Positions 1 through 8,493 are shown, numbered from the stretch's first letter. The stretch is 64,000 bases of DNA from Streptomyces sp. NBC_00654 (GCF_026341775.1 NZ_JAPEOB010000001.1:4645009-4709008), one strand, 5' to 3'. Numbers and translations are program-made. The notes: generated by a model not told the origin, from the letters alone.

Positions 1-487
1 CGACCGGACCGGGTGGCCCGCAGTAGTCAGGGGCCGCCGCGAGCAATACCGCAGTAGCAGTACCCGTAAGTGCAGTTCGCAGTACCCAGCAGTGGAGTAA
101 ACGAGCGGTTCCTCGGTGAAGGCGTCGGCTGCGGGCGCGCGTGCCGGGAGGTTCGGCAGTGGGGTTCCAAGCCAGAGCAGACGCAGGACGGGCGACGGGG
201 CTGGCTGCCGAAGGCAGTGGCGCTACCGCAGGCCACCGAGCAGTACGCAACAGAGCAGTGCCAGCAGTAGGTAAGTGATTGATCCCAGAGGGAAGAACGG
301 AGGAGCCAGGCGCCATCAGGATCGCCCGGGCGGAGTGTTGAGCCCGGGTACCGCAGGACATCGATAGTGAGGTGGTCTCCGGTCAAGCAACCGCGATCCC
401 CGCACACGCCCTCATCCCCCGTGAGCCGGTGCGGAACAAGAAGGCCGGGCCAACAGCAGGGCCGGCAGATGGTGTAGCAGTTCCTTC
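1..487. other. No supported gene; CAGTA-rich start
   Basis: Reading frames here are not convincing: none has the codon bias, start context or recognisable sequence of a real protein. Bases 21-100 and 233-270 contain many copies of CAGTA/CAGTG motifs, which may be a decayed simple repeat. I see no gene. Confidence 0.4.
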
Positions 488-517
488 GGGCCCGGGTGCC
501 ACATGGCACCCGGGCCC
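488..517. terminator. Perfect 13-bp inverted repeat, likely terminator
   Basis: GGGCCCGGGTGCC at 488-500 pairs perfectly with its complement at 505-517 around a 4-base loop. It has no T-tract, as is usual in actinomycetes. It lies just before the MerR-type gene and would insulate it from upstream transcription. Confidence 0.7.
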
Positions 518-543
518 CTCCACGCGTTCCATGAGAGGTGCAA

Positions 544-882
544 GTGACAGCAGACGACTCGTTCGGCCGTCTCGACGACGACGACTACCCCGCCTACACC
601 ATGGGCCGGGCCGCCGAAATACTCGGCACCACCCACGGCTTCCTCCGAGCCATCGGCGAAGCCCGCCTCATCACCCCACTCCGCTCCGCAGGCGGCCACC
701 GCCGCTACTCCCGCTACCAGCTGCGCATCGCCGCCCGCGCCCGGGAGCTCGTCGACCAGGGCACCGCCATCGAATCCGCCTGCCGCATCGTCATCCTCGA
801 AGACCAGCTCGAGGAAGCCCAGCGCATCAACGCCGAACACCACCGAGACACCAAGCCGCCCAGCACGCCGACCTCGGCCTGA
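544..882 (+). CDS. MerR-type HTH regulator (short)
   Basis: A 112-residue protein. The segment YTMGRAAEILGTTHGFLRAI, followed by LITPLRSAGGHRRYS, is the winged helix-turn-helix with the G-G-H-R-Y wing of MerR-family DNA-binding proteins (residues about 18-60). The remaining helix is short and ends in a charged tail, with no C-terminal ligand domain, so any effector is not evident. I chose GTG at 544 because GAGAGG at 533-538 lies 5 bases ahead; GTG at 538 is in frame but overlaps that site. It stands alone behind a strong hairpin and is about 800 bp from the next gene. Its family is clear; its target is unknown. Confidence 0.8.
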   Translation: MTADDSFGRLDDDDYPAYTMGRAAEILGTTHGFLRAIGEARLITPLRSAGGHRRYSRYQLRIAARARELVDQGTAIESACRIVILEDQLEEAQRINAEHHRDTKPPSTPTSA

Positions 883-1678
883 AGCCCTGCGCGTCCGGTG
901 GAAAACCGGCAGGTGCTGAACCCGCCTGCCGCAAGTGTGCTCGAGGGCGGTCCCCTCCCTGCGGTTGTCATGCTCGAAAGAATGCTCTCGTCTTCGGCGT
1001 GGGTGCTCTGTCGTGCTGCTGCTTCTTCGCGCAAGATGTCCATCGGCTGGTCGGGGCGGCGTCTGCGAGGCGGCTTCTGCACGGTGAAGGGCTTCGGCCG
1101 CAGAGCCAGGGGCAGCTTCCCGGACGCGTACCGCCCAGTTCGTGATGTGCCCTTCGGGCTACCGTGAACTCCAGGCTGGTCAGGCCGTGATGTGTGACGA
1201 CACCCCGGGCCGGATAGCCCCCAGCCCACGAACGTCGGCCGCGCTTCTGGGCTGTTCGGCACCAGGTGTGCCTTCCCCGACCCTCCGTCCTGACGGGCGA
1301 CGCGCTGGTGCGCTGACCCGCATCCGAGCGGTCGGCATCCTCGCACTGCGAAGGGTAGGCATCCTTCCTGCAACGCTGTGCTCGGTGTGGGCCGATATCT
1401 ATGGCCACGGCATGAGGGTTCAATGCGCCGCGCCAGGAGTGTTTCTACCGCAGCAAAGAGAGCGGAATTATTCACCGTACGCGGACCATTACGACATGCT
1501 ACTGTCGCTCTCAGTTGCAGTTGTGGTTCCCAAAATTTCAAGCTTCTGCGTGGGAATTGTTCGACCAGCGGAAGCTTCATTGTATATCCGGTTTCCCTCC
1601 GGGTGGGGCATCATCGCGGCGACGCGGGATCCGTACATCACGGGTCTCGGCGTACTGCCCCCTCGAAGGAGATGCGAC
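883..1678. other. Long non-coding stretch before the cold-shock gene
   Basis: No frame here has convincing codon usage or a recognisable product. The last 250 bp are less GC-rich than the surroundings and probably hold the promoter and leader of the cold-shock gene. Confidence 0.4.
1558..1588 (+). promoter_or_regulatory. Possible promoter of the cold-shock gene
   Basis: TTGTTC at 1558-1563 and TATATC at 1583-1588 resemble -35 and -10 boxes with a 19-base spacer, slightly longer than ideal. Transcription from here would give a leader of roughly 80-85 bases before ATG 1679, consistent with the long leaders of cold-shock mRNAs. This is inferred from sequence only. Confidence 0.3.
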
Positions 1679-1882
1679 ATGGCGTCAGGCACTGTGAAGT
1701 GGTTCAACGCAGCCAAGGGTTTCGGCTTCATCGAGCAGGACGGTGGCGGCGCTGACGTGTTCGCCCACTTCTCGAACATCGCCGCCCAGGGCTTCCGTGA
1801 GCTGCTCGAAGGCCAGAAAGTCACCTTCGACATCGCACCGGGCCAGAAGGGCCCGACGGCCGAGAACATCGTTCCCGCCTGA
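1679..1882 (+). CDS. CspA-family cold-shock protein
   Basis: A 67-residue single cold-shock domain protein of the normal family length. The nucleic-acid-binding motifs are present: RNP1 as KGFGFI (residues 14-19) and RNP2 as VFAHFS (residues 28-33), with the TVKWFN start typical of the family. It should bind single-stranded RNA or DNA in the cytoplasm and melt secondary structure. ATG 1679 has AAGGAG at 1667-1672. A 14-bp hairpin closes the transcript. The next gene is an RNA helicase, a natural partner in RNA remodelling at low temperature. Confidence 0.95.
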   Translation: MASGTVKWFNAAKGFGFIEQDGGGADVFAHFSNIAAQGFRELLEGQKVTFDIAPGQKGPTAENIVPA

Positions 1883-1900
1883 CGCTGACGCGCACTTCGT

Positions 1901-1938
1901 AGCTGGGGCCCGCATCCTTCGGGGTGCGGGCCCCAGCT
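1901..1938 (+). terminator. Terminator of the cold-shock gene
   Basis: AGCTGGGGCCCGCA (1901-1914) and its perfect complement (1925-1938) form a 14-bp stem with a 10-base loop, 18 bases after the stop codon. Confidence 0.85.
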
Positions 1939-2172
1939 GCGGGCATTCTCCCGGAGTGGTGCCACCTGCGGTGGAACCTCCGCCCGCAGAGTCTTCTCGC
2001 TGCCCACTCCTTCCGAGTCCCACCTGTCGGTGGAACTGGATTCCTCGCCCATATGGCGTCACTCATTCCATGGCCTGCCTCCCGCTCCGGGATCAACCGC
2101 AGGTCTCATTTGATTTCGCATTCCGCTCGGCCCGTTCTTGTGATTCCCCGCGCTGTTCTTCCGCTGCGGGAA

Positions 2173-2200
2173 TTCCTTGATACGTGCCGTATCAAGGAAG
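2173..2200 (+). promoter_or_regulatory. Hairpin covering the helicase ribosome-binding site
   Basis: TTCCTTGATAC (2173-2183) is perfectly complementary to GTATCAAGGAA (2189-2199), leaving a 5-base loop. The right arm contains the Shine-Dalgarno sequence AAGGAAG (2194-2200) of the helicase that starts at 2208. In the folded RNA the ribosome site is closed, so initiation should depend on unfolding, by a cold-shock protein, a helicase, or temperature. The structure is seen; its regulatory role is inferred. Confidence 0.7.
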
Positions 2201-2207
2201 GTTCTGA

Positions 2208-3719
2208 ATGAACCCCACACGTACGAACAACCGCTCTTCCCGCAGCCGTGCCGCCGACTCCGGCCGGGGCGGTAGCCGCTTCAACTCGACCGCCTCGACC
2301 CGTTCCGCTGCCCCGGCCCGTTCCGGCGGTTCGGGCCGCTCGGGTGGCCATGGGCGGCGGCCCGCCGCAGTCCAGGGCGAGTTCGCCCTGCCGGTCACGG
2401 TCACTCCCGCGCTGCCCGCCGTCGGGGCGTTCGCCGACCTCGACATGCCGGGGCAGCTGCTGGCGGCGCTGACCGCGCAGGGGGTGAGCGTTCCGTTCCC
2501 GATCCAGGGGGCGACCCTGCCCAACACCCTCGCGGGCCGCGACGCTCTGGGACGTGGGCGCACCGGCTCCGGCAAGACCCTCGCTTTCGGCCTGGCTCTG
2601 CTGGCCCGTACCGCCGGTCAGCGTGCCGAGCCCCGACAGCCGCTGGCCCTGGTCCTGGTGCCGACGCGTGAGCTGGCCCAGCAGGTGACCGACGCCCTGG
2701 CCCCGTACGCCCGCTCGGTGAGGCTGCGCCTGGCTACCGTCGTCGGCGGGATGTCGATCGGGAGGCAGGCCAACGCGCTGCGCGGTGGCGCGGAGGTCCT
2801 CGTGGCGACGCCGGGCCGGCTCAAGGACCTCATCGACCGGGGTGACTGCCGGCTTGACCAGGTCGCGATCACCGTCCTGGACGAGGCCGATCAGATGGCT
2901 GACATGGGCTTCATGCCCCAGGTCACCGCGCTTTTGGACCAGGTACGCCCCGAGGGCCAGCGGATGCTGTTCTCCGCCACCCTGGACCGCAACGTCGACC
3001 GCTTGGTCCGCCGCTACCTCAGCGACCCGGTCGTCCACTCCGTCGACCCCTCAGCCGGTGCGGTCACGACGATGGAACACCACGTCCTGCACGTCCACGG
3101 CACCGACAAGCACCGGGCGACGACCGAGATCGCGGCGCGCGAAGGCCGGGTGATCATGTTCCTGGACACCAAGCGGGCCGTGGACAAGCTCACCGACCAC
3201 CTGCTGGCCAGCGGTGTGAGAGCCGCCGCTCTGCACGGCGGGAAGGCGCAGTCGCAGCGCACCCGGACCCTGACCCAGTTCAAGACCGGGCACGTCACTG
3301 TGCTCGTGGCCACGAACGTCGCCGCCCGCGGCATCCACGTCGACAACCTCGACCTCGTCGTCAACGTCGACCCGCCGACCGACCACAAGGACTACCTCCA
3401 CCGCGGCGGCCGAACCGCGCGGGCAGGGGAGTCCGGCAGCGTCGTCACCCTCGTCACCCCCAACCAGCGCCGAGACATGACCCGCCTCATGACCGCCGCC
3501 GGCATCGTGCCCCAGACCACCCAGGTCCGCTCCGGCGAAGAGGCACTCGGCCGCATCACCGGCGCCCAGACCCCCTCCGGCATTCCCGTGACGATCACCG
3601 CACCAGTGGCCGCGCGGCGTGAGCGCAGCCGCAGCACGGGCTCCCGCGGCCGACGCAGCCCCGCCTCCGCGGCCCGGCGCGTGACCGCGCATCAGTCTTC
3701 CTTCGACGCGGCTGCCTGA
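2208..3719 (+). CDS. DEAD-box ATP-dependent RNA helicase
   Basis: A 503-residue superfamily 2 helicase. Residues 1-60 are a disordered Arg/Ser/Gly-rich tail. The conserved motifs follow in order: FPIQ of the Q motif, Walker A GRTGSGKT (about 117-124), PTREL, TPGR, DEAD (225-228), SAT (about 257), then in the second RecA domain VATNVAARGI and HRGGRTARAG (about 398-407). A second basic, low-complexity tail closes the protein. It should unwind short RNA duplexes using ATP. ATG 2208 follows AAGGAAG, which is locked in a hairpin. The cold-shock gene upstream and the CBS and small genes downstream form a plausible cold-response group. Confidence 0.95.
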   Translation: MNPTRTNNRSSRSRAADSGRGGSRFNSTASTRSAAPARSGGSGRSGGHGRRPAAVQGEFALPVTVTPALPAVGAFADLDMPGQLLAALTAQGVSVPFPIQGATLPNTLAGRDALGRGRTGSGKTLAFGLALLARTAGQRAEPRQPLALVLVPTRELAQQVTDALAPYARSVRLRLATVVGGMSIGRQANALRGGAEVLVATPGRLKDLIDRGDCRLDQVAITVLDEADQMADMGFMPQVTALLDQVRPEGQRMLFSATLDRNVDRLVRRYLSDPVVHSVDPSAGAVTTMEHHVLHVHGTDKHRATTEIAAREGRVIMFLDTKRAVDKLTDHLLASGVRAAALHGGKAQSQRTRTLTQFKTGHVTVLVATNVAARGIHVDNLDLVVNVDPPTDHKDYLHRGGRTARAGESGSVVTLVTPNQRRDMTRLMTAAGIVPQTTQVRSGEEALGRITGAQTPSGIPVTITAPVAARRERSRSTGSRGRRSPASAARRVTAHQSSFDAAA

Positions 3720-3765
3720 GAACTCCGTGATCCGGAAACTCACCCACCTCTGCAGGAGGCACCTT

Positions 3766-4170
3766 TTGACGCTGGTCCAGATGCAGCCCCGCTCGACGAA
3801 TGCCACTGCCGTAGGCAGGACGGTGGCCGAAGCCATGGACACCGCCGGGCCACAGGTCTGTGACGACACGACCGTCGAGGTGGCCCTGTCCGTCATGGCC
3901 AGTGCCCGCACCAGGCATCTGCTCGTCTGCGACGACAGCGGCCGGTGTACCGGACTGGTCACTCACGCGCAGCTCGCAGCAGTTCGCGACGGCTCCGCGT
4001 ACTCGGACAGGATCCAGCTGCGGGACATCCTCGGAGACCGACGGCCGTTCACCTCACCGGTGACCACCATGGCCGAAGCCGGGCACATGATGCGCTACAG
4101 CGACGTCGACGCCCTGCCTGTGGTCGACGAACATGGCAGTGCCCTGGGCGTCCTCGCCGTCGCCCGCTGA
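3766..4170 (+). CDS. CBS-domain pair protein
   Basis: A 134-residue protein made of two CBS motifs. The first spans about residues 15-70 (TVAEAMD through GLVTHAQL) and the second about 75-134 (LRDILGD through LPVVDEHGSALGVLAVAR). Paired CBS motifs form a Bateman module that binds adenosine ligands and usually regulates a partner; no catalytic domain is attached here. I chose TTG 3766 because AGGAGG at 3754-3759 sits 6 bases upstream; the frame is also open from ATG 3727, which has no ribosome site. It follows the helicase by 46 bp on the same strand and is probably cotranscribed. Confidence 0.8.
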   Translation: MTLVQMQPRSTNATAVGRTVAEAMDTAGPQVCDDTTVEVALSVMASARTRHLLVCDDSGRCTGLVTHAQLAAVRDGSAYSDRIQLRDILGDRRPFTSPVTTMAEAGHMMRYSDVDALPVVDEHGSALGVLAVAR

Positions 4171-4226
4171 GCCCTCCACGCCGCGGCAGAACTACTCCCT
4201 CTTCGTTCCTCTCCCTGTGAGGCATC

Positions 4227-4538
4227 ATGCGCTGTGTCATCGCCCGCTTCCCGTTCGACCTGACCAGGAGCGGCGTCCTGGAATCGATGAAGGGCATCAA
4301 GCCCGAGCAGGCTTCCGGCGAGTCCGTGATCATCGGCCGGCGCACCTACCCCGTCAAACAGGTCGGCCAGGTCGTCACACGCCAGGACCGCCGCGACTTC
4401 AGCGCAGGAGAAGTCGTGCGGGCCATGACCCAGCTCGGCTTTACGTGCCCCGAGCGTCCCCAGGCCCCCGCACCCGCCCGCGTTCTCAACCCGTTGCAGC
4501 AGGCTTCCGCGATGCTCGGCGTCCCTGTGGCTGCCTGA
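4227..4538 (+). CDS. Small conserved protein of the cold-shock cassette
   Basis: A 103-residue soluble protein starting MRCVIARFPFDLTRSGVLES. It contains RRTYPVKQVGQVVTRQDRRD, an alternating basic and hydrophobic segment, followed by a helix with AGEVVRAMTQLGF and a Pro/Ala-rich end. I recall similar small proteins next to DEAD-box/cold-shock genes in Streptomyces but cannot assign a function. It lies 56 bp after the CBS gene in the same direction and before a strong terminator, so it is likely the last gene of this transcription unit. Confidence 0.7.
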   Translation: MRCVIARFPFDLTRSGVLESMKGIKPEQASGESVIIGRRTYPVKQVGQVVTRQDRRDFSAGEVVRAMTQLGFTCPERPQAPAPARVLNPLQQASAMLGVPVAA

Positions 4539-4571
4539 CCGACGGTCAGGCGCCAGCCGCCGGTAGGCAGT

Positions 4572-4611
4572 GGTGAGGGTCCGGCCGACGTACTCCGGCC
4601 GGGCCCTCACC
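4572..4611 (+). terminator. Terminator closing the cold-shock cassette
   Basis: GGTGAGGGTCCGGCC from 4572 pairs with GGCC...CCCTCACC ending at 4611 with one G-U pair and a short loop, giving a stem of about 15 bp. It follows the stop codon of the small gene by 34 bases. Confidence 0.8.
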
Positions 4612-4642
4612 GCGTATCGAGGTGTCCCGGCGCGGCAGTGGG

Positions 4643-4747
4643 TCAGTGGTCGGAGTAGCTGAAGTCGCCCATCGTCCAGGCGCTGACGTCCTCGATCGCG
4701 ACCCGGTACATCCCGCCTGTCTCCGGGATGTCCTCGGGCCGGACCTG
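4643..4747 (-). pseudogene. Possible C-terminal gene fragment
   Basis: The minus-strand frame ends MYRVAIEDVSAWTMGDFSYS then D, H and a stop, which reads like the true end of a soluble protein. Upstream of RPEDIPETGG the frame becomes Arg/Gly/Pro-rich shadow sequence. I regard it as the surviving tail of a lost gene; the family is not recognised. Confidence 0.3.
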
Positions 4748-4823
4748 CGGCCACCGGCCACCAGGCCCGCGCCCCGCCCGGCCGAACCGCCGACCTCCGG
4801 GCGCCCCTCCGGAGCGCGCCCGG

Positions 4824-5324
4824 ATGGGTTGCACCGCCTGGCTGCACAGGTGTGTTCGGTTCGTCGCTCTGCTCTTGGTCCTCGTCTCCGGGCTCGTCCT
4901 GGCCGGCCTGGCCTACGTCACCCACCGCCACCCCCGCCTGAAGAAGCCTCTGGGCGTCGCGGTCACTTCCGCCGGTGTCCTCGTCGCGATCGTCGCGGTC
5001 CTGGCCGCCGTCGTTGCCCTCACCACCAATGACGGGGCAAGCCGGTCAAGCCCGCCGACCTCTTTGCACGTAGTGCCGTGGAAGGAGGTCGGGTCAGGGA
5101 TCGGGTCAGCGGCGGGCGGTGCCGCGTCGAGCCAGCCTAAGGGTTGCCGCGGCGACGTCGTCCTGGTCGTGCTCTCCGGTCCCGGGCCGGGACCGGCGAC
5201 AGGGACACCGGGGCCGGCCGGAGGGACACCGGGGTGGTCAGGGGACGTCGCCTTCCCGGACCAGGGGCCGCCAGGGCTACCGGAGCGAGGCTGGCAGCTG
5301 CGTTTCGCTGTCAGTAATGGTTGA
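4824..5324 (+). CDS. Possible two-helix membrane protein
   Basis: A 166-residue frame beginning MGCTAWLHRC. It has two hydrophobic helices (about residues 11-30 and 42-65) separated by the basic loop THRHPRLKKP, then a Gly/Pro-rich tail that overlaps the convergent pentapeptide gene by 48 bp. The start could also be upstream, because the frame is open from 4728. No domain is recognised and no clear ribosome site is seen. The helices argue for a real membrane protein, but the tail may be spurious. Confidence 0.35.
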   Translation: MGCTAWLHRCVRFVALLLVLVSGLVLAGLAYVTHRHPRLKKPLGVAVTSAGVLVAIVAVLAAVVALTTNDGASRSSPPTSLHVVPWKEVGSGIGSAAGGAASSQPKGCRGDVVLVVLSGPGPGPATGTPGPAGGTPGWSGDVAFPDQGPPGLPERGWQLRFAVSNG

Positions 5325-6572
5325 GTCAACCTGCTTCCTCGTCAGGTTCTGCGCGCGGGTCAGGTCCGCGCCGCGCAGGTTCGCGTTGCTCAGGTCCGCG
5401 CCGCTCAGGTCCGCGCCGCTCAGGTTCACGCCGGTCAGGTCCGCGCCGCTCAGGTTCACGCCGCTCAGGTTCACGCCGGTCAGGTCCGCGCCGGTCAGGT
5501 CCGCGCCGGTCAGGTCCGCGCTGCTCAAGTTCACACCGCTCATGTGCGCACCCATGGTGACGACCCGCTGGTCGGCGATGCTCAGGTCCGCGATGTCTAG
5601 GTCCGCGATGTCTAGGTTCGTGAACTCCCGGTCCGCGATGTTTAGGTTCACGTCGCTCAGGTCCGCGCCGTGCTGGTCCGCGACGCTCAGGTTTGCGCCG
5701 CGCAGGTTCGCGTCGCTCAGGTCCGCGCCGCTCAGGTTCACGAAGCTCAGGTTCACGTCGCGCAGATTTGCGCCGCGCAGGTTCACGTCGCGCAGGTTCA
5801 CGTTGCGCAGGTCCGCGTTGCGCAGGTCCGTGTTGCCCAGGTCCGCGCGGCGTAGGTTCACACCGAGCAGGTCCGCGCCGTGCAGGTCCGCGTCGCTTAG
5901 GTCCGTGCCTGCCAAGGCCGCCCCCGACTTGATTGCGGCTAGGAGGTTGATGTTGGGGAGCTTGGCGGCATGGAGATCCAGGAGAAAAGTGCCGTCCCGG
6001 GTTGTGTCGCGGGTGGCGAGGACGGTGAGGGCGGCGTGGACGTCGGCCGGGACGTCCTGGCCCTTTGCTGGGGGTTTGGCGGCGTGGGTGCGGATGTAGG
6101 CGGCGAGGACGTCGGCGATGGTGGGATGGTCGCGGCGGGAGTCCTGCATGATCCGCTGCAAGGCATAGATGCCGCCCAGCCGCACGTCCACCTTGTCCTC
6201 ACCGAGGTTGCCCACCGCTGCCGTGTACCGGTCGGTGATCTGCCCCTCCTTGGCCAGCGCCCGGTCATCCCGCGCCTGAGTATTGGCCTGCTGGGCCTGC
6301 TCATTGGCCTGCCTGGTCTGAACGTTCGAGTACCAGAGACCCACCACCGCCACGACCGCGGCGACCACAACGGTGAACAACTCGATCCGCCGCGCCCAGT
6401 CCAGGGCCTCAGGACGTCCCTCAGGAGTCGGGTCAGCGGGAGTGGGAGTATCTGGTGGACGGGTGGAGCCTGCTCCCAGGCCGACGGAGGTCCGGGCAGT
6501 GAGACGGGTGGTACGGCGTAGCCGCGGGCGGCGGGCAGGCGTGGGAGGCATACCTGTATTCGATCCCAACAC
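5277..6572 (-). CDS. Membrane-anchored pentapeptide-repeat protein
   Basis: A 431-residue protein. A Pro/Thr-rich N-terminus is followed by a single membrane helix at about residues 64-82 (ELFTVVVAAVVAVVGLWYSN), a polar Gln/Ala-rich segment and a globular region (DRYTAAVGNLGEDKVDVRLG) that commonly precedes these repeats. Residues about 215-410 are roughly 35 pentapeptides of the A(D/N)LxG/S type, which build a right-handed quadrilateral beta-helix. Several repeats are off-consensus (NIADREF, NLDIADLDIADLSIADQ). Proteins of this type occur as membrane-tethered scaffolds of unknown role; some soluble relatives mimic DNA and protect gyrase. GTG 6572 has GGAG just upstream; ATG 6551 is possible. 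The DNA repeats at 5380-5900 are simply its coding sequence. Confidence 0.85.
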   Translation of the reverse strand: MLGSNTGMPPTPARRPRLRRTTRLTARTSVGLGAGSTRPPDTPTPADPTPEGRPEALDWARRIELFTVVVAAVVAVVGLWYSNVQTRQANEQAQQANTQARDDRALAKEGQITDRYTAAVGNLGEDKVDVRLGGIYALQRIMQDSRRDHPTIADVLAAYIRTHAAKPPAKGQDVPADVHAALTVLATRDTTRDGTFLLDLHAAKLPNINLLAAIKSGAALAGTDLSDADLHGADLLGVNLRRADLGNTDLRNADLRNVNLRDVNLRGANLRDVNLSFVNLSGADLSDANLRGANLSVADQHGADLSDVNLNIADREFTNLDIADLDIADLSIADQRVVTMGAHMSGVNLSSADLTGADLTGADLTGVNLSGVNLSGADLTGVNLSGADLSGADLSNANLRGADLTRAQNLTRKQVDSTITDSETQLPASLR

Positions 6573-6755
6573 CCCACTCCGGCGCAGCGATTCGGTTCTA
6601 TGAAGCCGAGGTCCCAGTGCGGCACACCAGTGGTGCGGCGGGTTTCCGGGAGCGGCGGCACTCCAGGGGTGCCGACCCGCTCCGGACCCGCTTCCTGGCT
6701 GGATTGCTCACCTGTGGGGGTGTCTGCCTCGTACGGTGAGGTGGTGGACGACACG

Positions 6756-6946
6756 ATGACCGAGGTCGAGTTGTACGGCGGGCCGTTCGATGGGTGGGTG
6801 GTGCCGGTGGACACCGGTGATCCGGACCCCCCTGGACCGCGATCATCAGTGACTACGGAGAGCATCCCGGTGGCCGGTCCCTGTGCGCACCCGATACGAC
6901 TGGTCGGTGGCGCTGGGTCCGGAACCTTGGGCCGGAGGAGATCTGA
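6756..6946 (+). pseudogene. Small YGGPFDG-type protein, frameshifted
   Basis: The frame opens MTEVELYGGPFDGWVVPVDT, a start I recognise from small Streptomyces proteins. At the C6 run 6827-6832 the frame must change: continuing in the other frame gives WTAIISDYGEHPGGRSLCAP then DTTGRWRWV and a stop at 6944-6946, which fits the same protein type. Without the shift the frame runs on as Arg/Gly-rich nonsense. Either one C was lost or gained in the homopolymer, or the read has an error there. Its stop overlaps the next start by one base, so the two genes look coupled. Confidence 0.65.
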
Positions 6947-7155
6947 TGGAACGGCTGCCCGACCCGGAGCCGGGCGATACCGCACGCCTCGATCAGCTGG
7001 CGGCCCACTGGCGGGAGGCACCGCCGGACATCCGTCAGGATGTTCTCACCGCGGCCGCGGCGGTCCAGGACGCACCGGAGCCCGGCCGCGTCGCCCACCT
7101 GCTGGAAACACTCGGCCGCCTGAAACTCCCGGACACCCCGGACGGCACCCCGTGA
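6946..7155 (+). CDS. Small helical protein ending LPDTPDGTP
   Basis: A 69-residue acidic protein, MERLPDPEPGDTARLDQLAA onward, probably a short helical bundle with no membrane segment. ATG 6946 overlaps the stop of the previous gene by one base and has GGAGGAG at 6934-6940. Its last 16 codons (ETLGRLKLPDTPDGTP) have a close match at 12637-12687, where they are joined to an unrelated gene. A structured 100-bp repeat starts 10 bases after the stop. Function unknown. Confidence 0.65.
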   Translation: MERLPDPEPGDTARLDQLAAHWREAPPDIRQDVLTAAAAVQDAPEPGRVAHLLETLGRLKLPDTPDGTP

Positions 7156-7165
7156 TGCTGGCGGC

Positions 7166-7270
7166 GCCGACACAGCACGAGACCCCGGGCGATGGCGCCC
7201 GGGGTCTCTCTGCGACATGACGTGACGTCTGTCCTGCCGGTTCAACGACCGGCCACGGCCGGTGTCACGC
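7166..7270. repeat. Structured intergenic repeat, copy A
   Basis: Copy A of a family seen five times in the window. It comprises GCCGACA, a strong hairpin (GAGACCCCGGGCG / CGCCCGGGGTCTC with loop ATGG, 7179-7208), the block GACATGACGTGACGTC, a small hairpin CCGGT-TCAACG-ACCGG and the closing GGTGTCACG. The first hairpin is a good factor-independent terminator for the small gene just upstream. Confidence 0.8.
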
Positions 7271-7602
7271 CCCATGCCGGCATCACCCCGCTTACCCCGA
7301 ACCCGCCGCGCTCGGGGGTGTGTTGGGCGGGCGGCCGGCGGTTCGGACGGGGGGATTGTCGTCCTGGGCCTGGAGGGCCGAAGTGACTCCGGGCGGCTGC
7401 AGGCGCGATGGGGCTGGTCGATTCATCTGCGAAGCCGCCCGTCGCCTCCGCCACCTGGTGCTGTTCGAGTCGTGTTCGTCGATGGGAGCCGTCTCACCGG
7501 GCACTGACACCGAACGCCGCGAGGCTTCGTCGTGTCACTCCTTCGGGTGTGATTTCGTGATTGTCGTTCTCCTGGCCGGAGTACGCGGATAGCTTCGCCG
7601 GC
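7271..7602. other. Intergenic stretch without a supported gene
   Basis: All frames here look like shadows. I see no convincing promoter, gene or structured RNA between repeat copy A and the next gene. Confidence 0.35.
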
Positions 7603-8110
7603 ATGGCGACAGGTGATGCTCGGGTGGAGATCGGCGCGGTGCAGGCGGCATGGGATCAGGCGTGTGTTCTCCGGTCGCAGGACGCCCTGGAGAAATGGCC
7701 CGGCCTGTCCAGAAGCATCACGGCGGCCACCGCCATCCACAGTGCTGACGAACTGCACCGGGGAACGGTGCTGCTCCTCGGCAGCGCGCTGGGGCAGATC
7801 GGGGCCGGCAGCCCCGCGGGACGGCGCAATGCCGAACGGTTCACCAGCACCCTGATGACCAAGGTCGGCCAGTGGGCCGGGACCGAGGCCGTGGAACGTT
7901 CCGACCTGCCGATGGTCCGCCAGGCCGTGACCGTCGCCTTCGAGGGCCGTGACCCGGTGGCCTGGCGGGACCGGGCCACCGGTCCCCGACAGCGAACGAC
8001 GCGCGATGACCTGCGCACTCGCATTGACCGCGGACTTCGTGGACCTGATCGACGGACCCGGATCATGCGAACGCACCCTCCTGGCATCATTCGGGCGCAC
8101 TCTCGACTGA
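7603..8110 (+). pseudogene. Unrecognised gene with probable frameshift near 7970
   Basis: From ATG 7603 the protein reads MATGDARVEIGAVQAAWDQA and continues as a convincing helical protein to about GRDPVAW (7965). After that the original frame becomes Arg-rich, while another frame gives a natural-looking end (RRAMTCALALTADFVDLIDG then PGSCERTLLASFGRTLD and a stop at 8108-8110). A single-base change at about 7965-7985 would join them into a protein of about 168 residues. The family is not recognised. It may be a real lesion or a sequencing error. Confidence 0.5.
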
Positions 8111-8253
8111 TCTGATGCCGACCGGGAGAAGCGGCCCGGTTTCGCGGAGCGGCTGCCTCGTCTGGGCAGCGGGTACCTCAGAGCAGTTCGGGCCGGTGGG
8201 CTTTCCGGGGAACCGGTCCGGCAACCCCGAGCGCGGCCATCGGACATGAGGCG

Positions 8254-8480
8254 ATGAGGGACTTCGAGGGCGTGGTGGCCGAGTTCCGTGCGACCGCCGC
8301 GCGATTGGCCCGGCAGGCTGACGCGCCGACTGATCCCCGCAAGGCCCTGTGCCTCAGTGAGACCGGCCGTGTACCGCCGGGCATCGCCGCCGACGCCCCG
8401 GCCCCCCGCCCACTTCCTGTGTCTTTACCGAGCCTGCCCGCAGGTTCGCCGCCCGTCGACCGCACCTGGACCACGACTGA
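8254..8480 (+). other. Possible N-terminal gene remnant
   Basis: A frame beginning MRDFEGVVAEFRATAARLAR looks like the start of a helical protein but soon turns into Pro/Ala-rich sequence. It runs in frame into the following hydrolase, yet a much better start for that gene exists at 8494. Probably a truncated small gene. Confidence 0.25.
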
Positions 8481-8493
8481 CAGGAGCCATGCT

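Noticed and set aside
1..120. Telomere or linear-plasmid end from the palindromic-looking start
   Set aside because: The window edge is arbitrary and the motif is a CAGTA-type repeat, not the known palindrome array of Streptomyces ends.
5380..5900. CRISPR-like or satellite repeats
   Set aside because: The periodicity is 15 bp and encodes pentapeptides of a real protein on the minus strand; there are no spacers.
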